Assembly (NCBI RefSeq): GCF_004379255.2
Contig: NC_056034.1
Location: 5,334,501-5,398,500 of the forward strand
DNA length: 64,000 bases
Source of the DNA: Salvia splendens
Lineage: Eukaryota > Streptophyta > Magnoliopsida > Lamiales > Lamiaceae
Reading direction: 5' to 3'
A model generated the notes under the pieces. It saw only the letters and a list, made by a program, of their open reading frames with translations, did no database searches and was not told where the DNA came from. Made by a program: the position numbers and the translations under genes. This document shows, one piece after another, positions 1 to 13,454 of the stretch; position 1 is the stretch's first letter; every line of letters starts with the position of its first letter.

Positions 1-3000
1 ACCAGCGGCGGTGAAGATCCCTCTATCGCCGCGAACCAGAACCCACTGCCGCCTTCACCCGCTCCCAAGAAACGGGCCGAGACATGGGCTCAAGAGGAAA
101 CCAGGGCCCTCATATCTCTCCGCAAAGAAATCGATTTCCTGTTCAACACCTCCAAGTCCAACAAGCATTTGTGGGACAACATATCGATGAAAATGAGGGA
201 AAGGGGGTTCGATCGATCGCCAACTATGTGTACGGACAAGTGGAGGAATTTGCTCAAGGAGTACAAAAAAGCCAAGCAGAATAATCCTGATACGAGCGGG
301 AATTGTAAGATGAATTTTTATAAAGATATCGAGGAGATTATGAGGGAGAGGAGCAAAAATGGTAACTGTTGGAAGAATTCTGCAACTTCTAGTGATGCCG
401 CTGCTGCTGCGGGTTCTAAGGTTGAGTCGTTTATGCAATTTGCTGATAAAGGTCGATTCCCCCTCTCTCTGTGTTCTCTCTTTTCATTTATCTTTTTCAT
501 GTGCTAATTTGGTTAAGGGAAGCAGGCGATATGATTTTTTCGATAGGTTTCTTTGTTTTGTTGTGCTTGTTGGATAGTAAAATGTGGGCAATGTGGAAGC
601 ATATAAGTGTATTTCCTTTGTGCTTGATTTTTGGTAATGCAAGGGTAAGTAGATGGGCCAAAATTGACTTTAAAGAGCTAAATTGCTGCCTCATGCCATA
701 GTTTAGCGAGCAATTATATCACTTCATTTTATTTTATTTGGTACTACAAGATTGCAAGGGGAGTTAGTTCCGATGGGGTGCTGTGATGGTCTTCATCGTC
801 AGCTGATGAGTTCTGTTGCGTCAACAGATACACTTTATTGTCAATGGAGGGTGGGGATTGGGTAAATTCTTTCGTAGATATATGTAATTGTAGAGTCTCC
901 TTCAATTTTTTTGAGTGGCTGATCCATCTTAATTATAATTGTCGAAGTGTTTGATTACGATTATGTGTCCACAGAATGAAATGACAACAGTAGATGCATT
1001 ATGTAATACAGTTTATTGATTTCGCTGTCTGTTCAAAATCTCTTATCCACTTATCTCAACCCATCCTGAATACTGATTGTCCCTCTTTTTTGTGACCCCC
1101 ACTGTGGTGGTGACTTGCAGGCCCACATGTCCACAAAAGCAATAAAACTTAACTCAATTAGATGGAGTGTTCAATTTATTTAGTTTTTGTAAAATGAAGA
1201 GCTTATGTTCTATGATGGAAAGTAAGAGGGTTTAATTGGATTGAAAGAGCTTAGGGGCTTATTGTTCCCAATAAAATAAGATGAAGGTCTAACTTTACCT
1301 CTCATCTGCAATCTAGTCTCTCCCTTCCCGGCCTCCAAAGCCACTTTGGTGTTCTTCACTAGGGTATATATAGGCATATGATCCCCTTCTTCCCTCTGCT
1401 GTTGGACTTTTGTGGGACAGTAGGAGAGAGTCGGTTAGGGTTGATGAACTACAGCATAGGTGCTGTTTTGGTGGTTTCTTCACTTAAGTAATATGGAAAG
1501 ACAGAGTATAAGTATGCTATGTTTGTATAAATGTTTTCTCAACCAAGGTCTATTTGCACTAATCTGTACTAACAATTTTAGTCGAGATCGAGTTGAGCAT
1601 TGCATGAATGTGTTGATTTTGTTTGCTGCATTTATAATATTCTCTTGTATACTGCTCAGTTTGATATTGTCGAGGGTTGTGGTAGTGGATATGAGACATA
1701 CTGACATTTTTTGTGCTTTGATTGAAGGTCATTGGTTTTTCATCATGGATATTGATGACTGCTTCTGTAGTATAGTTGTAGCTGTATATCTTAAAAATTC
1801 CTTACTGCCTAATTGTGTTCTATTGAGTCATTAGTGCCACTGCCACCTTCTTCTATTTTTTTGCCTTTATATGCCCACATATATATGGTAAACATTTGAA
1901 GTAGATAGTCTCTAATTCAGATGCTTACATATTCTAATGATGCATTAAATTTTCAATTCTACTTGGCCTATGCAGGTATTGATGATGCTAGTCTAACTTT
2001 TGGACCTGTGGAAGGTATGTGTATTGGCCATAGAATCTTTGCATGCTCTTAAGTCTGATAAATTGGTTTAATCAATTTATACACACAAATCCTGGTAGAA
2101 GCCGGTTGTGTGTTGGAATGTGTAAGTACTGCATAAAGTTGCTGATTATATGGTGCTATTTCTTCTTCATTGTGCTTTATTTGTTGCTTAAGAGCGCTGG
2201 ACAATTGTCGAGGGAACTTATCTGACTGGAATGAAAAGATGCTAAAATATGGGTACTAACTCACCCCATGAGTGATCTGTTGCTAATTTAAGCGTCAAAC
2301 CAAAATTATAGAATATCTGTTGGTGGCATTCAAGGAATCCAATTTGGGAGTTACCCTTCCACTACACAAGCATATGCTGGAAAGTTTATACCATTCTCTG
2401 ACGTAATGCTGACAGCTGAATGAATGATTTTCGAACTAGTTTACTGGAACAATACCTCTTTTCATTGGCATACACCAAACACTACATTAGCTACAACTTT
2501 GCTCTGGGTTTTTCTTCTTGTGCTATTGTTCATGTCCCTCTATGATGTTTATATATCTCAACACTGTTAATAGCAACACATGAATATTAATAATTCTAGT
2601 AATGTCTGTTCATATTGGTGAGTGTCAACTTTAAGTTCTAGTCAGTGGTCATTCTAGTTGATCACAGTCCATTACTAAGAAATCGAACCCACATTCATCA
2701 TCACACTTTTGGTTGTGAAATTATATTGCATTAATTTATACAGAATTGTCAGTGTTATCATGGAGTAAGATAAAGAGGCCTGAAAATCTTATTCTATTCC
2801 TCAATGCAGAATGTGTAAAACTAAAACATGTTATCATAGCAAAATTTTGTATGCCTCCTTTCTTATTAGGAAATCACTATGTAGCGTTCTAGTGAGAATG
2901 TTGCCTATGTTTATTCCATCACTCTATCTGTATAAATTTGTAGTCTCTCTTACTAGCAGCATTGATTCATTTATTATGCAAAATATATCTTCGGCATACA

Positions 3001-3882
3001 GGGAATGGCAGATCGGCACTTAACTTAGAAACGCGTCTGGATCACGAGCCACATCCTCTTGCCATCACAGCAGCTGATGCAGTTGTAGCTAGTGGAGTTT
3101 CTCCATGGAATTGGAGAGAGACTCCTACTGAAAACGGTTGGTCCACATTTTGTTTTACAATACAATTTGGTTCAATTAAGTGATCTACGTTTATTAGTGG
3201 ATCCCCCTCCCACGTCCAGCCACCAATTTTATCTATGACATGAATTTTGTTATATTTGAAAGAACTGGAGTATTAATTTCTTGCATATATTATTGGCATT
3301 CCATTTTCTGCAGGCGAGGATAGAAACACTTTTGATGGGAGGGTAATAACAGTAAAATTGGGTGACTATACAAAGAGGATAGGAATTGATGGCACTGGAG
3401 ATGCTATCAAGGAAGCCATCAAATCTGCTTTCCGGTTGAGGACAAAACGTGCGTTCTGGTTGGAAGACGAAGATAATGTTGTTCGATCACTGGACAGAGA
3501 GATGCCTCTGGGGAACTATACTCTTCATGTTGACGAAGGTACTGCACCAAACGTCACATTAATTACTTATAAGGTGATTGCAGATTGAAGTTCCCTTGAT
3601 CATGCCCTAATGTTACCATAAATAATGAACATGTGCAAGGGCACCCTTGTTATCTTGAAAATGACAACCCTGATTGCAGGATTGACGATTAAAGTTTGTT
3701 TGTTCGATGGGCCAGAGCACTTGCCAGTGCACACAGAGGAGAAAACCTTTTATACAGAGGATGATTTTCGTCAGTTCCTCTCACGACGCTGCTGGACTTG
3801 TTTGAGAGAGTACGATGGCTACCGGAATATCGATAGTATGGACGAACTCTGCCCTGGAGCTCTATATCGTGGTGTCAATTGA
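1..3882 (+). CDS. GT-1-type trihelix DNA-binding transcription factor (5' end outside window)
   Basis: Nuclear transcription factor of the plant trihelix family, GT-1/GT-4 branch, which binds GT elements in light-responsive promoters (family knowledge). Exons read as 1-451, 1976-2014, 3002-3136, 3314-3538 and 3680-3882; all junctions are GT-AG and keep frame. Exon 1 holds the trihelix: a tryptophan in [19 protein letters not shown], a second in [10 protein letters not shown] and a third in [18 protein letters not shown] are the three helix-core tryptophans, followed by the FYKDIEEIM fourth helix. The later exons encode the conserved C-terminal part typical of GT-1 ([52 protein letters not shown]). 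The start codon and N-terminus lie upstream of base 1. Introns 1 and 2 are long (about 1.5 and 1 kb) and hold only chance ORFs. The subgroup is well supported; the exact orthologue is not. Confidence 0.93.
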
Positions 3883-5390
3883 GGACATTCTAGTTTAAAA
3901 TTTGTGTGTGGGTTGAATGCTTAGTTAGTTTCTTGTGACAAATTGCTATTAATGTTATTAAATTCTCCCCTATTGCTCTTCTTGATTCAATGGTATCCCA
4001 TTTGGTCATTTTCAGCTGTAAAACACTGAACTTTACCAATATACGAGGAGACCATATTTCTTAACTCGAAACTTTCAATCCACGATTGTACAAATAACTA
4101 TACAAAAATTATTTCTCAACCAATATTTCGTGTCTCATCCCCACAAATTCAATGTGCGTATATAAATTGAAGATTTCAAGCTACACTACACGCCTTACCT
4201 GTAGCTGCATAACCTGAAAAGTTTTCCAAAAAATAGGCTATTAGTAGAAGATTTATAGAGAGGAGGGAAAGCAGAAACCTAATTAGAAGAAAAAATGTAA
4301 AAAACGGAAGAATTTTTTAAATTAGAGAGCGCATACAAAAGATCATTAACAATAGTAGACTAGATAGAGTCTTTAGTAGCAGCTTTTTACGCCATAAGTC
4401 TTGAGAGGTCTATTACATTCTCAAATATTAAGCCATAACCTGAAAAGTAATGGACAATATCACCAACTCGATTTGAAAAGCAACAACAATTTTGTAACGG
4501 ATTCTTCCATATTTTTGTCTGAAGAATGACTACATTTATAGTTTTGGTAGAGAGAATTCATCACATGTAATCTCAATCTTCCTGAACGATCAATAACAGT
4601 GGAGATTATTGAGTAGCCACTCGTGCTCTACCACCAACATTGCATTTATCTACTACAATTCGTATTCCCTTTTTGGATTGTATTTTCAAAAACCACTGAC
4701 ATCAGCATTAATCATCATTTTCTTGGCTAATTTCCGTTTCTTCCTACAGGATTTCCAAAAACTGGGAAGAAAAAAAAAGATGCACACTAGGCAAAAATTA
4801 TGCTTTGCCTTAAAGGCTAGAAAAATAGTACACCTTACATTCCATGTAGTAGAGACGTTTCTTTTCATCAAACGATTTAAGAAAAATGGTGTTAAATGAG
4901 TTAAATAAAAAAAAGAATAAAATAGAATATGAAAAAGGTAAAGAGAAGAGAGTACAAAGTAAAAGAGAATAAAATAATAAGAAAAAGACTTTTACTAAAA
5001 AGAAAACAGATTGCACTACCATAAAACATACCAAAATGACTCCACTCATATGGCACATACACAGTGAGTAGGATATTAGACGAAACAGGAGACTTTTAGC
5101 CACAACAAAGGAACAGTAATGGATTACTAGATTAAGCCAAACTACACTTCAATATCAAAAACGGAAACAAAAACAAATTTAGTGCATGAGTTGCATAGTA
5201 ATTAACATTTAGGAAAAAAGTTGAACCAGAAACAAGTGAAATCTCAATCCATAAAACTAGACGAAAACAGCAGCTGCTAAAACATTCTACAAAAATTCAG
5301 GACTGCCAAAAACAATTATAGTATTTCGGTACAGAAAAAAAAAGCACAGTTCTTCAAAGACAGGTTAAATAAGCATGAGGCAAAACTCTT
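3883..5390. other. Intergenic, A/T-rich
   Basis: Space between the convergent 3' ends of the trihelix gene (+) and the ribosomal protein SA gene (-). It must hold both 3' UTRs and polyadenylation sites. The rest is A/T-rich with purine-rich runs around 4900-5000. I see no gene, RNA or recognisable transposon end. Confidence 0.5.
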
Positions 5391-7244
<1,854 letters not shown>

Positions 7245-7332
7245 GATTGAAACCTTCAGGCGTTGGCTCCTTCGCGACAGAGATAGTTGCAGAGATGGAA
7301 ATTGGTGAAAAGCAGGCGAATATATGGAGTAT

Positions 7333-7443
7333 AAACCCTAGATGAACTTCTCGTTGTTGGGCCTAAACCAGCATGTATTAATTTTGTGTTGGGCTGTTTA
7401 AATTTTATCACCGGCTTACCAAGAATAGTACTGGGCTGGCCCA
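7333..7443 (-). promoter_or_regulatory. Telo-box and site II (TGGGCY) promoter motifs of RPSA
   Basis: About 90 bp upstream of the RPSA start codon there is a telo-box core, AAACCCTA, at 7333-7340. TGGGCC/TGGGCT motifs follow at 7358-7363, 7390-7395 and 7432-7437, the last directly abutting an inverted copy (GGCCCA, 7438-7443). In plants this pairing is the recognised promoter signature of ribosomal protein and other growth-linked genes bound by TCP-type factors (established knowledge). Assignment to RPSA rests on position. Confidence 0.75.
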
Positions 7444-7756
7444 ATATGAATTCTCAGATTGTTGAAAAACTGAATACAAAAGTTTTTCTTAATTGTTCAT
7501 AATACTCCCTATATAGTATACTACGTAAGAGATGACAAAGCCCTCATTTGCTAACATATTTTTGAATTAGCCAGTCCAATCGAAGTTCTAATCAGTTAGA
7601 AAGAGCGACTATATATAAATATAAATGTGTTTTTCTTCTATTAGTATTTTTAATAAAAATAAATGGTTAATAGATGCAAGATGTGTTTATATCTAATGGC
7701 ATATTCACATTTCTTTTTGTGATTAGTGATATTGGCATCCCAATATACATATATTA

Positions 7757-7940
7757 CTCCATCCGTCCCAAGGAAGATAACATCTTCCTTGGGCGGCACG
7801 AGATTTTATGCATTTTTATTTATGTGTTAGGTGGAGAGAATAAAGTAGAGATAAAAGATATTTCTATTTTTAGTAATGAGTCATCTTGGGTGAGACAAAC
7901 TAAAAAGGTAAATGAGTCATCTTTGGTTGGACGGAGGGAG
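7757..7940. mobile_element. Stowaway-type MITE (Tc1/mariner)
   Basis: About 184 bp between TA dinucleotides (7755-7756 and 7941-7942). The left end reads CTCCATCCGTCCCAAGGAAG and the right end is the inverse GGACGGAGGGAG. This is the classic Stowaway terminus with a TA target duplication. It has no coding capacity. Confidence 0.8.
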
Positions 7941-7942
7941 TA

Positions 7943-8193
7943 CCTCGTTTTTTAAAAATAGAAACTTTTGAAACAATACAGGCTTTAATGTACAATTGGT
8001 AAAATAAAAGAGAATAATTGGTATAGTAAGAGAGAAAGAAAGTGATTGGTAAAGTAATATAGATGAAGAAAAAAAGTAGTGGAAATAGTGGTAGTGGATT
8101 GTGGAGTCCAATTCATAAAATAGAAAGTTTTAAAAAAATATCTTCAAGGGACAGACCAAAATAGAAGTAGTTTCTAGTTTCAAGGGACGGAGG
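7943..8193. mobile_element. Second, diverged Stowaway-like MITE abutting the first
   Basis: It starts directly after the TA that closes the previous element and ends GGGACGGAGG followed by TA (8194-8195). Inner ends are imperfect inverted repeats (AAATAGAAACTTTTGAAAC near 7957 against GTTTCTAGTTTC near 8170). The left terminus is degenerate, so this is less certain than its neighbour. Confidence 0.6.
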
Positions 8194-8246
8194 TAGTAAG
8201 TTTTAAGAGATTTCGGTTTGATAGAGTAGATCGGTAGATATAATTA

Positions 8247-8272
8247 GGGCGCGTTTGATTGCCCGGAGATGG
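8247..8272 (+). repeat. Left terminal inverted repeat of the Harbinger element
   Basis: Pairs with 12776-12801 in inverse orientation over about 26 bp with a few mismatches. A second, internal TIR-like copy (GCGTTTGGTTGCCCTGAGA) lies about 100 bp inside, near 8349-8367, in the same orientation. Confidence 0.9.
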
Positions 8273-8621
8273 CAATATGAGATAGGGTAGTCATATCGGA
8301 TTTTGTAAGATATAGCTGATAACCAAGAAGATAGCTTATCTCATGTTAGGCGTTTGGTTGCCCTGAGACAATTAATCAGATAGCTTATATTGTTTTTGTT
8401 ATGCTCGATCGAAAGTACTGATACCGAGTTCGATTGACAGCTTTACCCTCAAAACAATTGCATAATTCCAAATTGATCCTCCAAGCCCTAATTCATCCCT
8501 ACCAAAAATATACTCTACCGCCTAAAATCAAAAATCGAGCGCCATTACTGTCATTTCACTCCAGGAGCTGCCGGCCGACGAACACCATCCCCGAAACGTG
8601 GCAGGCAGAGGTTATTGTGAT

Positions 8622-8713
8622 TTGGTTTGTATTTGTGGATTGATTTAGTTTGTGTTTGTGGATTGATTTGGTTTGTGTTTGTGGATTGATTTGGTTTGTG
8701 TTTGTGGATTGAT
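8622..8713 (+). repeat. Short tandem repeat, about 23-bp unit, four copies
   Basis: A unit of the form GGATTGATTTGGTTTGTGTTT repeats about four times with minor changes, in the left untranslated part of the Harbinger element upstream of the Myb-B3 gene. It is not coding. Confidence 0.8.
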
Positions 8714-8961
8714 ATTCTGATAGATTCTACGTAAATTGCATATAACTCAGACCCAAGACTCGGTATCAGTATTAGTTAGCATTATTGTTCTCACAAGTAA
8801 AATGTCGGTATTGAGGTTTATTGCTCTATGTGTTGTGCGACTTAGCTAGTCCGTTTGGGAATCATCTGTTTTACATGGCTACCCTATTGTAATGTCATTG
8901 CCTGGGTTGATAGGGTTTCTAATGAACTATCAATCACCTGTTCGTTTACAGCTTGATTGAT

Positions 8962-10142
8962 ATGGCCTCACAACACACTGAAGGTAGCGAAGACGATGGA
9001 AGCCCAGAAGGTAATAGTCTGTTAGGTTAAGTTCGTTGCTATTCTATTGGAACTCAGAATTATATCCGGCATGCAGTTATATTGGGTGTTTACTGATGGT
9101 AGGTAGCAAGGATTTGGGCCCAAACAGAAACGCAAAATCTGATAGGTCGAGACGCATTTGGTCGGCTCGTGAGGATAAAATCCTAATGGCAACTTTAAAG
9201 GAGTTGGCAGCAAACGGCTGGAAGTCCGACAATGGATTTCACAATGGTTACCTTGTTCGGGCGCTGGAGACTATCAAGAGTGAATTTCCAAATACCGATA
9301 TACTGCCACACCCGCATATCTACTCAAAGATTACTACTTGGAAGAGGAACTACGGATCACTTAAGATGATGCTTAACTACAGCGGCATTGGCTTCAATTT
9401 AGATGGTCGCCTAATCACGCTGCTAGGAAGAAGGATTTTCCCAGTTCGTGTGTTGAATATTGCGAGTGGCTGCCATTTCCACGCTGGCTGGTCGGACTTT
9501 CGGATCACCAACGAAATTGTTCACCATGATGTGCTTACTTTTACCATGGTCGACGCGGGGGTATTCCTTGTGAAGCGCTATAACCCAAGAACTGGATGTC
9601 CTCCTCTCGGTGATCTACAAGGTGCGTTATATAACCGAATAAAGTACGTTACTAGGTGGTCGTTGCCTCTGACTTTCCTTTTTTTCTCATTAAATTTATA
9701 CGAAGCCACTGGATATGGAGACTCTGACCATAGTGATGCCCCGGATATGGATACATCGGACGACTACGTGCCAACGCAATCAGGGGGTGGGGACTCGTCG
9801 GACGGTGACGACTATGCTTCGGACGCAGGGGTATTGGATGAGGATGGCTGCCCGACGTTCACCGTTACGCTTGATTCGTCGAACATCAACAGCACACTGG
9901 AGATTCCAATGGCTTTTTGGCGCCGCCACATTCGAATGATTTCCCTTCAAGACCCGGTGTACTTCAATGTAAACGGTGATTGCTGGTACATCATTTTCGA
10001 CCACAACGACACCAAGATTTGGGTGAAACGCGGCTGGAGACGTTTCAAGGAACGTAACAATCTAGTGGTTGGTGTGCGGTGCCACTTCAAACTCATTGAT
10101 CGGACTGAGGTTCAGTTTTATGTGTGGTTTGATCGGCCTTGA
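8962..10142 (+). CDS. Transposon-borne Myb/SANT-like protein fused to B3 DNA-binding domains
   Basis: Carried by the PIF/Harbinger element. Likely exons: 8962-9010 (start MASQHTEGSEDDG), then from 9103. A probable second intron is 9622-9705 (pyrimidine-rich before its AG), but these 84 bases are also open in frame, so the reading frame stays intact to the TGA at 10140-10142. Domains in order: a Myb_DNA-bind_3-type domain (RRIWSAREDKILMATLKELA, GWKSDNGFHNGYL, HIYSKITTWKRNYGSLKMML), the usual domain of Harbinger partner proteins and LIMYB-like proteins; then a B3-like C-terminal half (GRRIFPVRVL, FHAGWSDFRITNEIV, DVLTFTMVDAGVFLVKRY); an acidic Ser/Asp linker; and a complete B3-like domain (FTVTLDSSN, LEIPMAFWRRHI, WVKRGWRRFKERNNL, CHFKLIDRTEVQFYVWF). 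A B3 fusion is not the standard form of this protein as I know it. Function is inferred: DNA binding that assists transposition. Confidence 0.75.
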
Positions 10143-10722
10143 GAGGTTCCTTTGTTTGCAGCTTCAGTGAAATACCTATCTAATATGAAGTATGTATGAT
10201 GTTAGTGTGTTATGACTGAACTAGCGTATACTGTGGGTGAGTATAGTTCACCAAATTTTCTTAATCGGCTTGCTATTTTGAATCCCAAACGTCGTTTAAC
10301 GCCGCCTAAATACAGTTAGCTCCATTTGACTTCGTATATTATTGTGTATAAGAAAAGCATGCGATCATGAGCCCATAACAGATTAATAGCATGGTGGTAA
10401 TTATATGAGCTGGTATGAACCTCACAAAACATAACAAATAACTTAAATAATACGGACCCTCCAATCAACTTGACTATAAAACAATGGCCATCAGAAAATG
10501 GGAAAAAAATTGAAGCCTCTGCATTGTGGAATAAAATGTCTTACAGCTTGAATAAGGTGAAAATAAGTAATGAATTATAAAAAAATACAAGAAAGTAACT
10601 TCACTTCGCACAACCTATCTCAACACTGAAAAGAATAAGGTGTCCATTTGCATAGGCATTCAAACTTGTCCATTATTTATGTCTCCCCACATTTCCATTG
10701 CAAGATCATCCCTTTTTTGGGT

Positions 10723-12063
10723 CTATAATGCCGATGGTTCCACGCTACTGATATTATCACCACATAACAAAGGATCGTTGGCAGTTTCATCATCAATATC
10801 AGCCTCATTAACCAGCTCAGCCTCGACAGGATCAACTACCATTTCACTTCGTATATAATTGTGTAGAAGAAAGCATGCGATTATGAGCCCAGTTTGAACA
10901 TCTATCGGATAAAAGCTTGCTGACCTTAGGATTCCCCATTGCATCTTCAGCACCGCGAATGATCTTTCGATGACATTCCTCGCCTTGGAGTGTCTAAGGT
11001 TGAAAAGCTCTTCCGGTGTTTGGGGTGCTTGCCTTCCGACCCCCCATTCCTTGAGATGGTAGCGGACACCTTTGTACGGTGTCAAGAAACCTTCGGCATT
11101 TGGGTATGCTTGATCACATAGATAGTAACATCCTGAAAAATGCAAGACATGTACATTCTCAAAGTAAAGGGGTGTAACAAGTTGTAAGTATGATGAATTT
11201 ATTTTAAAACCGTGCATACAACACCTTTGGGTACTTTCAGACCTAAAGGTCGGCTGATTGCATCCCTTAAATCCTTGAATCGGCTGCCGAGCCTTCCCAG
11301 CCAGGAAGGAGGTAAGTGAATCTGAGCTGGGGGTCACACACGGCTAGTGTATTAGTGGTAATGTGACCTTTTCGATTACGGTACCGGGGAACGTCAGCAA
11401 TTGGGACACGCACATTGATTTAAGTCCCATCCAAAGCACCTAAGCAACCCTGCAAGCACATTTCAAACCACATTCATGATCCGGATATCCAAAATTTCTG
11501 TAAGCATCTCAATGTCAACGTACCTTGAACCATTTCCATCTACGATCAGTGCAAGCCTCATCTATTGGGATGGGCTTCACCAAAAAAAGGTTGTGAAGCG
11601 TGAGAACTCCATGGAGTACAGTGTGGATATATTTGGAGACGGTTTGAGATGATCGCATGAAATTGTGACCTACTAGGCGGGATTTTTTGTGATGAGCAAG
11701 CACACACAGGAACAAAGCCACTTGTTCTTCAACAGTCACTTGTCTCTGGTCCACTAGGCCTACCCGGTCATGGAGAATACGACATAGACGCCCAAAGGTA
11801 TTCCTATCCATTCTCAAATTATCCACACAAGCTCTATCTGTCACACGCACAAGCCTATCTAGTTGACGCACATGATCCGGGATAGAATCTAGAACCACAG
11901 ACTGACCTAGCCGATCCCATCGTTTACGCTTGCGATTTTGCGGGAAAATTAATGTGATCATCAAAGATATGAGAAACATGTTAATTTGGTGGTTCCGTAT
12001 AATCTCTTCTATCAGAAACACCACGGTGGTCAGGTTATTCTGTGGACATACAAGCAATTGCAA
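10723..12063 (-). pseudogene. HARBI1-like DDE transposase (PIF/Harbinger), broken
   Basis: DDE_Tnp_4-type nuclease that would cut and join the element ends. Minus-strand order: an N-terminal exon up to a GT donor after 11524 (LRMDRNTFGRLCRIL, QVALFLCVLAHHKKSRLVG, SSQTVSKYIHTVLHGVL, IPIDEACTDRRWKWFK); a middle exon from about 11456 down to about 11240 (GCLGALDGT, DVPRYRNRKGHITTNTLAVCD, YLLPGWEGSAADSRI); and a last exon ending at 10723 (CYYLCDQAYPNAEGFLTPYKGVRYHL, NVIERSFAVLKMQWGIL). The acidic triad is visible: D of ALDGT, D of LCDQAY and E of VIERSF. Two lesions: a TAA at 11420-11422 directly after the first catalytic motif, and a one-base loss near 11268-11272 that shifts frame just after ADSRI. 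The exact start codon is uncertain. Confidence 0.88.
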
Positions 12064-12775
12064 ACAATATGGATGGAAACAAAATCTTGTCCAAATTATA
12101 AAACACAGAAGATTGCCTTCAACTACTAACCAAGGTCGAACACGTGCATACTGTCAACGTAATTGGAGAACAAACACAACATATTCCACTCGATTCAAAA
12201 CCTAATACCGATATCATAACCATTTACGGGAACCAGATTTCATACCTTTCGAGAATCCTCGACGTTACCCATTCAAAACCGACGCCGATTTCATACCTCC
12301 AGATTGTATATGAATTCGATTAGCAAGACGCTGCGACAATTCATCCAAGCATTAACCGAAATAATGCAATTCAATACCATGAACCCAACAAACAATTGAG
12401 AACAAAATTATGCAATTCATCCAAGCATTAACCAAAATAAAGTGCTAACCTCTGCAAAATTGAACGAGAATGAAGGGAATTAAATCTATCCGCTTACAAG
12501 TTCCTCATTCATGAGCCGATTGCAGCTTCAGCCCCAAATTGATTTACAAATAATAAAGGGTCTTTTGGGCAATCACACAACTCACATTCAATTTCTCACA
12601 ATCGGGAAACATGGCATACGGCCGTATCGGAGGTGAGAACCGCGACAGCCATATACACAAAAACGTGGGTGGTATCTTAATTACATCCGGGTCGGTAGTT
12701 GTATACCGGGTATTCGGGTACGCTTATCAGGGCAATCAAATACTATACACGCCCTAGATAAGAGGGCTTATCTTA

Positions 12776-12801
12776 CCCTCTCAGGGCAATCAAACGAACC
12801 C
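12776..12801 (-). repeat. Right terminal inverted repeat of the Harbinger element
   Basis: Inverse partner of 8247-8272. A related internal copy (TCAGGGCAATCAAATA) lies about 55 bp inside, near 12727-12742, in the same orientation as the terminus. Confidence 0.9.
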
Positions 12802-12804
12802 TTA

Positions 12805-13454
12805 GTCTTATGAGTGTTGTTAGTTTAGATGAATTCGGTTCGATGCTTAATATATGTACAATGCTACATAAAAATATTTTTGCCTGCAAATCTTAGTAAG
12901 TTACTTTGAGAGCTTCACATATTCAACATAGGTAGGTGGGATTTGAGGCGTCAAATTGACTCCGTCGTTGGCCCATGGGTGTCGCCTAAAACCTCCATCA
13001 AAATTTAAAGATTTAACCAATTATGAGCTTGGTGAAATTAAAAAGAGAAATTAGTTTGAAGTAATGTAAGTAACCCATTTATTTGTGAAATAAATAAACA
13101 ATTAAGTGGAGTACAAGACATACAGTCACAGTGGTGAGGAGAGACGACAACGAAATAAAAGCTCCCACTTTCCAAACTCGACGTTGGTGGTAACGACATT
13201 CAATAACTCATTTCAACTTGCTTTATTCTCGACCTCGACCTCGACAACGACTAACTTTAATTTGCTTATTTCTAAGCTCAACTAATAACGAATCCATGAT
13301 TATATATTTATTGTGTTTAATTCTACGAGTTTCAATTTTTAGATCTGTCCATCTGTGCTATGAATTAAAAATAAAACTCTCACTTGGCATGCTTGCTTAC
13401 AAAGTTTGCAGATGCAAGCGACAAACTTGCAATCGTCAACTCTTTTAATAGTCA
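12805..13454. other. Intergenic between Harbinger and foldback elements
   Basis: No gene seen. Bases 12824-12895 match 17655-17730 and belong to the duplicated RPSA flank. The rest (about 12900-13450) has no counterpart in the other copy. Confidence 0.5.

Larger units (their letters stand above)
8247..12801. mobile_element. Complete PIF/Harbinger DNA transposon, 4555 bp
   Basis: Both ends are terminal inverted repeats of about 26 bp: left begins GGGCGCGTTTGATTGCCC, right (read inward) begins GGGTTCGTTTGATTGCCC. It is flanked by the 3-bp duplication TTA at 8244-8246 and 12802-12804, the PIF/Harbinger target. Inside, two genes converge: a Myb/SANT-B3 gene on + (8962-10142) and a HARBI1-like DDE nuclease on - (10723-12063). 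That two-gene arrangement is the family norm, the Myb-like protein being the usual partner of the nuclease. The transposase is broken, so the copy is probably not autonomous now. About 570 bp between the two gene 3' ends and about 700 bp at the left end are non-coding. Confidence 0.93.

Noticed and set aside
1460..1834. 124-codon ORF in the first intron of the trihelix gene
   Set aside because: Hydrophobic, A/T-driven, no recognisable family, and lies within an intron whose splice sites are clear.
4609..5103. Opposed ORFs of about 60-97 codons
   Set aside because: Low-complexity Lys/Phe-rich translations of A/T-rich intergenic DNA.
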